Shown: piece after piece, positions 29,181 through 34,591 of the stretch
Layout of the letters: every line of letters starts with the position of its first letter
How positions within the stretch are numbered: the stretch's first letter is position 1
NCBI GenBank assembly: GCA_030688315.1
Contig: JAUYIT010000008.1
Location: 85,240 to 119,830, forward strand
Reading direction: 5' to 3'
DNA length: 34,591 bases
Source: Candidatus Komeilibacteria bacterium
GTDB taxonomy: Bacteria > Patescibacteriota > Patescibacteriia > UBA1558 > UBA10009
Program-made: the position numbers and the translations under genes
The notes under the pieces: model-generated
What the model saw: the letters and a program-made list of their open reading frames with translations, nothing else
The model's database searches: none
Told to the model about the DNA's origin: nothing

Positions 29181-29984
29181 TTAAATCTTTTTAAATCTTG
29201 CGACAAATTCATCTCTCGTCATAATTACTTGTCTGACTTCTGGCTTCTCTCCAGTTTTTAAAAATTTTTCCAGAGACTTTTTATTATACTGCAAAGCCAG
29301 GTGTTGAGTAGCTGTTACATCATTGTCATCTGGTAAAGTATTTTCTATTGAAATTTTATTACCTAAAATCAATCTAGTTATTTTTTCCATTTTTTTATTA
29401 AATAACCATGACTTCATAATAATTCTATCTGCCTTAATTTCACCTGTTTCTAATTTAGACCCTATCTTTTGAAAACCATCAAAAATTTTGGAAATTAATT
29501 CTGTACTTTCTGTGCCAGTCGGTCGGATGTGTAATGAAATTTCATTTTCACCCTCTTTTTTATATGCGATGAGCTCATTTACGTGAATCATATCGGAACC
29601 TTCTTCAACTTCACTCTCTTGCCTGTTCCATTCTGATAAAAAAAGGTTGATAACTGATGATGTAGCCAATCTGTTGGCGAAGTTATCTTTGGAAAAATTA
29701 TTTTCCCGGCACTCCTGTAAAGCTATGTTTATTATTTGAAATAATTCTTCTTCAACTGCTGATCGTTGTGTCTCTTTATTTACATTATTTAATCTAGAAG
29801 TATAAAAATCAAGCATTCTTTCAGTTATTGCCTCTTTGTTTTTGTCATCACTATTTATATTGAGTAAATCTCGGTATGACTCAAAGCCTCCGGCGAATCG
29901 AATAAACGCAGGATTAGATAAAATTTGTTCTTTTGTGCTAATTTTTTCTGGGTGAATTTGTTGCGGCTGCTCAAAACTTATCAT
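29181..29984 (-). CDS. Hypothetical cassette protein (267 aa)
   Basis: Long ORF flanked by attC-like sites; no family recognised. Confidence 0.65.
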   Translation of the reverse strand: MISFEQPQQIHPEKISTKEQILSNPAFIRFAGGFESYRDLLNINSDDKNKEAITERMLDFYTSRLNNVNKETQRSAVEEELFQIINIALQECRENNFSKDNFANRLATSSVINLFLSEWNRQESEVEEGSDMIHVNELIAYKKEGENEISLHIRPTGTESTELISKIFDGFQKIGSKLETGEIKADRIIMKSWLFNKKMEKITRLILGNKISIENTLPDDNDVTATQHLALQYNKKSLEKFLKTGEKPEVRQVIMTRDEFVARFKKI

Positions 29985-30018
29985 AAAAGTATTAAAAAGA
30001 TTTAAAATTTATTTCATA

Positions 30019-30130
30019 TAACGTGCGTGGATTGCCGAAGTTGCTCGCGTGATCCCGAGCGAGCGAAGGTGCTAAAATTGGCCGGAGGCCTAGCACCGTA
30101 GCGACGAGGGGGAATGAGCAATTTGTATGA
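30019..30130. repeat. attC-like element 2 (left portion, interrupted by the PPase-like gene)
   Basis: TAACGTGCGTGGATTGCCGAAGTTGCTC...hairpin GGTGCTAaaattGGCCggaGGCCTAGCACC...GAGCAATTTG; matching outer arm CGGCAATCCTGTGTTA lies at 30540-30555. Confidence 0.6.
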
Positions 30131-30148
30131 GCAAGGCGAAAAAATAAC

Positions 30149-30493
30149 TTAGTTTCTGATAATCTCGCTTTTAAAATACTTTTCTTGAAAGTCGGTCAAG
30201 GTTTTAATTTGCTCATCAGTAAAGGTAATCCCTTTTGGTACAACTATTAGCTTGTCATCATTATCGTTTAACCTATGGATTACCGCAATACATTCTCCAG
30301 TAAACTCAGTCAGTGGTTCAAAAATACCTAAAATATACGCGTCTATCTCTTCACCATCAGGAGCCATTGTATTAGGGATATAACCATAGTTTTGAGTATA
30401 GTAAATTTCAGGGATTCTAGGATGAGTAGTGCCCATTGGCCTATCCATAATAACCTTAACTATTTGACTTATATATTTAGGATAATCATTCAT
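30149..30493 (-). CDS. Short inorganic pyrophosphatase-like protein
   Basis: 114 aa; GYIPNTMAPDGEEIDAYILGIFEPLTEFTGECIAVIHRLNDNDDKLIVVPKG. Confidence 0.8.
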   Translation of the reverse strand: MNDYPKYISQIVKVIMDRPMGTTHPRIPEIYYTQNYGYIPNTMAPDGEEIDAYILGIFEPLTEFTGECIAVIHRLNDNDDKLIVVPKGITFTDEQIKTLTDFQEKYFKSEIIRN

Positions 30494-30513
30494 AATGAGT
30501 TTTTTCGCCTTGC

Positions 30514-30558
30514 GCTTGTCCCGAGTTTACGAGGGGAATCGGCAATCCTGTGTTAGGT
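30514..30558. repeat. attC-like element 2 (right portion)
   Basis: GCTTGTCCCGAG...GGGGAATCGGCAATCCTGTGTTAGGT. Confidence 0.5.
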
Positions 30559-30584
30559 GCTGTATTTGGCGCGTTGTGTCGCCT

Positions 30585-31190
30585 TTATTTCTTAAGACCT
30601 TTTTTTATTATTTTTGCCATTGGTTCGTGTTCTCCTTTTGCTCCTTTAATACAAGCTTTAATATATTCGGATTTTGGTTTTTTGCTCCAGTCAATCGGGT
30701 CATAGCCTGATTTTACGCCAATTAAATCAATAAATAAACGGATAGTTCTGCCGTTGCCTTCCCGAAAAGGATGAATTATATTAAATTCATTATGAATAAT
30801 CGCTAGGTTTTTAGCTAGCTCGTCTTGGTTATCAGATTGTTTAGGTAATGTTATTTTAAGCAGCTTGTCAAAGTCTGCTAATGCCTGGTCAATATATTTA
30901 ATTGGAGCAAAAAACATCTCATCTTTTGAAATATTTACTGTTCTTACTTTTCCAGCCCAGTCGTATAAATGACCTAGAAAGTATTTATGGATTGAAAATA
31001 ATAAAGAAAGGTCAAATTTAACCTTTCTCTTTTGTAGTAATTCAAAAAAATGTGTGTAGGTATCAGAGAGTAGCAAGGTCTCGGCACGATTTAATCGTTT
31101 TTTACTTTTAATGCCAAGCTTATTTTTTAAAATCCCCATACTAACACTTGCAGTTTCATCGCTTACGTAATACCGAGAATGCTCTGCCAT
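30585..31190 (-). CDS. Fic/DOC family toxin-like protein
   Basis: 201 aa; NIIHPFREGNGRTIRLFIDLIG canonical HxFx(D/E)GNGRxxR. Confidence 0.93.
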   Translation of the reverse strand: MAEHSRYYVSDETASVSMGILKNKLGIKSKKRLNRAETLLLSDTYTHFFELLQKRKVKFDLSLLFSIHKYFLGHLYDWAGKVRTVNISKDEMFFAPIKYIDQALADFDKLLKITLPKQSDNQDELAKNLAIIHNEFNIIHPFREGNGRTIRLFIDLIGVKSGYDPIDWSKKPKSEYIKACIKGAKGEHEPMAKIIKKGLKK

Positions 31191-31314
31191 AAGATTTTAA
31201 AGTTTGAATAAGCTTTTTATCTTTTTTTGCTTCATTAAAACTCAATCCTTCCATCTTTGAAGATTGTGCTACGGCTTTATGGATTTGTTTAGTATTTATG
31301 GATGTATTTTTCAT
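31156..31314 (-). CDS. Fic antitoxin-like small protein (VbhA-type), absent from the ORF track
   Basis: 52 aa MKNTSINTKQIHKAVAQSSKMEGLSFNEAKKDKKLIQTLKSYGRAFSVLRKR; SSKMEG fits (S/T)xxxE(G/N); overlaps the fic start by 35 nt. Confidence 0.75.
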   Translation of the reverse strand: MKNTSINTKQIHKAVAQSSKMEGLSFNEAKKDKKLIQTLKSYGRAFSVLRKR

Positions 31315-31338
31315 AGAAAGTAGGTTACTTATATATGA

Positions 31339-31367
31339 ATATTAACATATTTTTTTGAATATTTCAA
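31339..31367 (-). promoter_or_regulatory. Promoter inside the Fic cassette
   Basis: Minus strand TTGAAA-17-TAATAT upstream of the 52 aa ORF. Confidence 0.55.
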
Positions 31368-31391
31368 GGTAAAATTTTAGCCAAATATGGC

Positions 31392-31546
31392 GCCTAACTG
31401 TCCACCATATGCGAAGTTGCGCAGGCCGCGTGGCGGTATAATCGCGAGCCGATAGGCGAGCTAACCGCCTAAGCGGACAAGCAATTTGGGTGGAGTGAGC
31501 CACGAGCTTGCGAGTGGCGAGCGGAACCGCATATGGGGTGTTATAT
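31392..31546. repeat. attC-like element 3
   Basis: GCCTAACTGTCCACCATATGCGAAGTTGC...GCAATTTGGGTGGAGTG...GGAACCGCATATGGGGTGTTATAT. Confidence 0.8.
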
Positions 31547-31563
31547 GGAGTTTCGCCCAATCC

Positions 31564-32562
31564 TTAATTTATTCCCATTTGTATTTTTATTTGTTTTTCA
31601 ACTTCCGGCAATATCTTTTGTAAATCACCTTTAACTAAAGCATCTTCTTTACCTAAATAGGTTGGCTGACTTAAATCTAAAGAAATAATTTTGCCAGACG
31701 GATTATTAGCCTTATACCATGAGAGCAGACCTCTGTCGTCAAAGCTTAATCCTACACATACGATAGCGTCAATATCGCTAAACCATTTTGGGTCAATATC
31801 TTTTTTTAGCGACGCTCCTTCAGTGTGATAAGGTTTAATTCCTGTACGTTCCTGTAATAAATCAAAATTTTCAGTCAATATTTTTGTTGATTTTAATTTA
31901 GCTATTTCCGCTAATGATTGGTGCGCTGGGCTTGGCTCATGCTCAAATGCGGACTGACAAAATTGTCGAAATTGGTTTTGCGCCGTTTCAGGATCATTTA
32001 AAACCGTACGAACAAAACCATCAACTGGCACTGCTTGATCTATGCCCAAAGCTTCTTTAAGCTGAGCCATATTGTAAACGCCAGCTTCTGCAGATATGCC
32101 TGCGCCAGTATAGAATATCACCTTTTTATTACTGATAAATTCAGTTAAATCCTCAACGGTCATTTGTTGAACTTCAGGCATATCTGTTTCAAAGTCACGT
32201 GGCTCGGCAACATGATATTCTGGCGCAAAACCAACATTTGATTCCTTTTGCTCAGGCTCTTTAAAACTACCATATTGGTAAGTAAAAACTGGTACATTTT
32301 TTCCATCGACAATTTTGTCATTGACTGAAAATTTTGATTTTTCTGTTTCTGTTAAATCGTCAGGCAGGCGGTCTGGATATTCAATTGTGAAAGACATTTG
32401 TCCGTTTTTGTATCGTAAAGTATAGCCATGAGAATCGCTAAAAAAAGTAGCATCCCAGCTTTTATCCATTTTTTCAATATCTTCTGGCAAAATTATTTCT
32501 GGTGCTGTTAGAAGTTTGTTTGATTTTTCCGCTTCAGGTTTTATTGGTTGTTCGGGATTCAT
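31564..32562 (-). CDS. Sir2-family protein with an N-terminal extension
   Basis: 332 aa; VIFYTGAGISAEAGV, ILTENFDLLQERTGIKPYHTEG, VCVGLSFDDRGL. Confidence 0.85.
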   Translation of the reverse strand: MNPEQPIKPEAEKSNKLLTAPEIILPEDIEKMDKSWDATFFSDSHGYTLRYKNGQMSFTIEYPDRLPDDLTETEKSKFSVNDKIVDGKNVPVFTYQYGSFKEPEQKESNVGFAPEYHVAEPRDFETDMPEVQQMTVEDLTEFISNKKVIFYTGAGISAEAGVYNMAQLKEALGIDQAVPVDGFVRTVLNDPETAQNQFRQFCQSAFEHEPSPAHQSLAEIAKLKSTKILTENFDLLQERTGIKPYHTEGASLKKDIDPKWFSDIDAIVCVGLSFDDRGLLSWYKANNPSGKIISLDLSQPTYLGKEDALVKGDLQKILPEVEKQIKIQMGIN

Positions 32563-32612
32563 AAGAATGAAAATACAAATGGGTATTTAAAATATTTGGG
32601 CGAAATTTCATA

Positions 32613-32754
32613 TAACTGTCCACCATATGCGAAGTTGCGAAGTGAGTGAGGGGGTAAAATATCGGCGGAGCCGACCCCCGAACGAACGAGCAATTTGGGT
32701 GAACCCTGAGCGAGCGTAGCGAGTCGAAGGGTGAACCGCATATGGGGTGTTAGC
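32613..32754. repeat. attC-like element 4
   Basis: TAACTGTCCACCATATGCGAAGTTGC...GCAATTTGGGTGAACCCTGAGCGAGCGTAGCGAGTCGAAGGGTGAACCGCATATGGGGTGTTAGC. Confidence 0.8.
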
Positions 32755-32805
32755 GGATAGTGAGCGACTAAAAGGAGCGAACGAGTTTGGCTTAAACAGG
32801 AAAAT

Positions 32806-33702
32806 TTACTTTGTATATAATCCAGCGCAAGTATGTATATTTGAATACTCCTCGCAAAAGACTCTGACGAATCCAAAATTACCCATTCTCTCGTTTAGTT
32901 GTTCAACGTTTGGTTTGTAAGAATGAAGAACTAATAATTTTTTCGTTTTATCATTGCTCGGTGAGTAATATATTTTTAATAGGTGATTAATTTTATCAAT
33001 TTCTGCGCTAAATTCCTCATATTTTGGTTCGTAGCCAATTAGTTTTATGCCATTACCAAGTAAATCTAAAACAGTTGGTATTAAATATGGTTTTATTATT
33101 TCCTTATCTTTACCTTCTTGGTACAATTCTAGGGTGAGAAAAAAATAATCATTTTCATCCAAATTATTATAAATTTCCCTTACCAATTCATCATTGGAAA
33201 ATAATACGCCATTGGCAATTAAGAAAATAATGTTTATCTCGGCACCATCTTTTTTTGTTTGTTTGCAAACATCTTTAAAGCCATAAGTTTCTATATCGGT
33301 AAGAAATTTTTTAGTTGTAATTTCTGGAAAATTTTGTTGCAATTTTTTTTCAGACATTTCAAGCATTGTTGGATTTACATCAACAATAGAATAGTTTGCT
33401 ATATTTTTAGCACCAATTCCATTAATTATCATAGGAATTTCTAAACCATTGCCAACACCCAAATGTATTATATTTATTTTTTTCTCACCCAGTTGTTCAG
33501 CTAATTTAGTCATGGAATTTTTTAGCGCAGAAATTTCCCTGTTTGCTAATTGATAGTCAGAGTCTTTTGCGATGTTGTCCCAGTATTCTTGAGTATATAC
33601 AACCCTTATCGGTATCTCATTTTTTTCTTCAACAGATTTTATTAAAATGTCTATTTGTTCTTGAGTAAGCCTTTTGGCTAAATTTTGGTTAATTTGAATC
33701 AT
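32806..33702 (-). CDS. SAM-dependent methyltransferase-like protein
   Basis: 298 aa; INIIHLGVGNGLEIPMIINGIGAKNIANYSIVDVNPTMLEMSEKKL. Confidence 0.75.
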   Translation of the reverse strand: MIQINQNLAKRLTQEQIDILIKSVEEKNEIPIRVVYTQEYWDNIAKDSDYQLANREISALKNSMTKLAEQLGEKKINIIHLGVGNGLEIPMIINGIGAKNIANYSIVDVNPTMLEMSEKKLQQNFPEITTKKFLTDIETYGFKDVCKQTKKDGAEINIIFLIANGVLFSNDELVREIYNNLDENDYFFLTLELYQEGKDKEIIKPYLIPTVLDLLGNGIKLIGYEPKYEEFSAEIDKINHLLKIYYSPSNDKTKKLLVLHSYKPNVEQLNERMGNFGFVRVFCEEYSNIHTCAGLYTK

Positions 33703-33757
33703 ATTTTTAAGTTAGTTAATTTTGAATAAAATTTTCCTGTTTAAGACAAATTTCAGC

Positions 33758-33892
33758 TAACTGTCCACCATATGCGAAGTTGCGTAGGCCGCGTGGCGGT
33801 ATACTTGGCCGGCAGGCCAACCGCCTAAGCGGACAAGCAATTTGGGTGGAGTGCCCTAGCAAGGGCACGGAACCGCATATGGGGTGTTGTGC
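33758..33892. repeat. attC-like element 5
   Basis: TAACTGTCCACCATATGCGAAGTTGC...GCAATTTGGGTGGAGTGCCCtagcaAGGGCACGGAACCGCATATGGGGTGTTGTGC. Confidence 0.8.
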
Positions 33893-33910
33893 GATTTAGT
33901 AAAATTTGGT

Positions 33911-34531
33911 TTATTTTGGGGTACTCTTTATGGTATATTTTTCTTTTAAGATTAGTTGTACAAGAGTAGCAGTATCGTAAACGCCTGAAACACCCCAATT
34001 AATAACTACATATTCAGAAACTACTACCGTTGCTTTGCCTCTAATTTCTGAAGCTGTTGGGTTGCTAAATATTTCCGTATCATTTATACCAAAAATTTTT
34101 TTAATTTCATCTTGGTTGTTAAAGCAGAACCAAGGTTTTCTACGGTCATAAATATTTGGATCCCTAGGTATTAAATAACCAGTTTCTTCGTCGGCATTAA
34201 AACATAGGATTCCTCCAGCTAAGGTTTCTGGGCGATATTCAAAATATTCACCACTTAACGTAATCTTACCTTCGTAATAAATTAACTTGCCATCATCTTT
34301 AATTTTTATTAAAGTTGTTGGTTTTTTAGATTCTTGGTTTGTATTATTATTTTGTTGTTCTGAGTTATTATTTTGAATATTTTGTGGTTGAGAATTAATA
34401 TTAACACTTTCTTTTTGTTCGTTTTTATTTACATTATCCCGTTGACTCGGAAGGTCGTTTTTGACTTGGTTCAATGAGCAGCCCGAAAGGACAAAGGTTA
34501 ATATAAGAAAGAAAAATATACTCTTTTTCAT
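33911..34531 (-). CDS. Secreted lipoprotein, unknown function
   Basis: 206 aa; signal peptide with lipobox LSGC, Asn/Gln-rich linker, then a folded-looking C-terminus. Confidence 0.7.
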   Translation of the reverse strand: MKKSIFFFLILTFVLSGCSLNQVKNDLPSQRDNVNKNEQKESVNINSQPQNIQNNNSEQQNNNTNQESKKPTTLIKIKDDGKLIYYEGKITLSGEYFEYRPETLAGGILCFNADEETGYLIPRDPNIYDRRKPWFCFNNQDEIKKIFGINDTEIFSNPTASEIRGKATVVVSEYVVINWGVSGVYDTATLVQLILKEKYTIKSTPK

Positions 34532-34591
34532 GGTTTTGTTTAATTAATAGTTAAGTTGAATTAGTATAAAAATTTTACTATTTCGCACAAC

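Noticed and set aside
31342-31560. 72 aa minus ORF
   Set aside because: Lies almost wholly within attC-like element 3.
32559-32876. 105 aa minus ORF
   Set aside because: Spans attC-like element 4 and overlaps the methyltransferase end; no domain-like sequence, a chance frame through a palindrome.
28490-33892. CRISPR array interpretation of the repeats
   Set aside because: Repeat units are 110-150 bp with variable centres and are separated by whole genes, not short spacers; no cas genes seen.

Overview
Standard-code, AT-rich bacterial window, most likely Patescibacteria/CPR (inferred from gene content, not tested). Positions 1-28.4 kb are mostly housekeeping: tRNA-Ser(CGA), O-antigen ligase-like protein, flippase, recA, RodZ-like HTH protein, ftsK, a REP-associated transposase, rpoC, rpoB, a Mur ligase / nucleotidyltransferase / FemAB cluster, a DinD/BRO-N protein, ruvA, a Fic-wHTH protein coupled to uvrB, a cytidylyltransferase-TruB fusion and VanW. 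From about 28.49 kb to the end is an accessory block of seven gene units (hicBA; unknown 267 aa; PPase-like; Fic plus an unlisted small antitoxin; Sir2-like; methyltransferase; lipoprotein). All are on the minus strand and are separated by imperfect palindromic repeats of about 110-150 bp with TAAC...GTTA ends (best boxes GCCTAAC / GTTAGGT). The layout matches integron gene cassettes with attC sites, but no integrase lies in the window. Unusual details are long cassette-specific inverted repeats that extend the attC stem into the gene flanks, two units (hicBA, ppa) that sit inside an attC-like element, and a second variable hairpin in each intact site. Other items of interest: a candidate structured ncRNA with its own promoter, a 28-bp perfect palindrome inside the transposase gene, a consensus promoter with tandem operators before the Fic gene, and a possible rpoBC leader attenuator.
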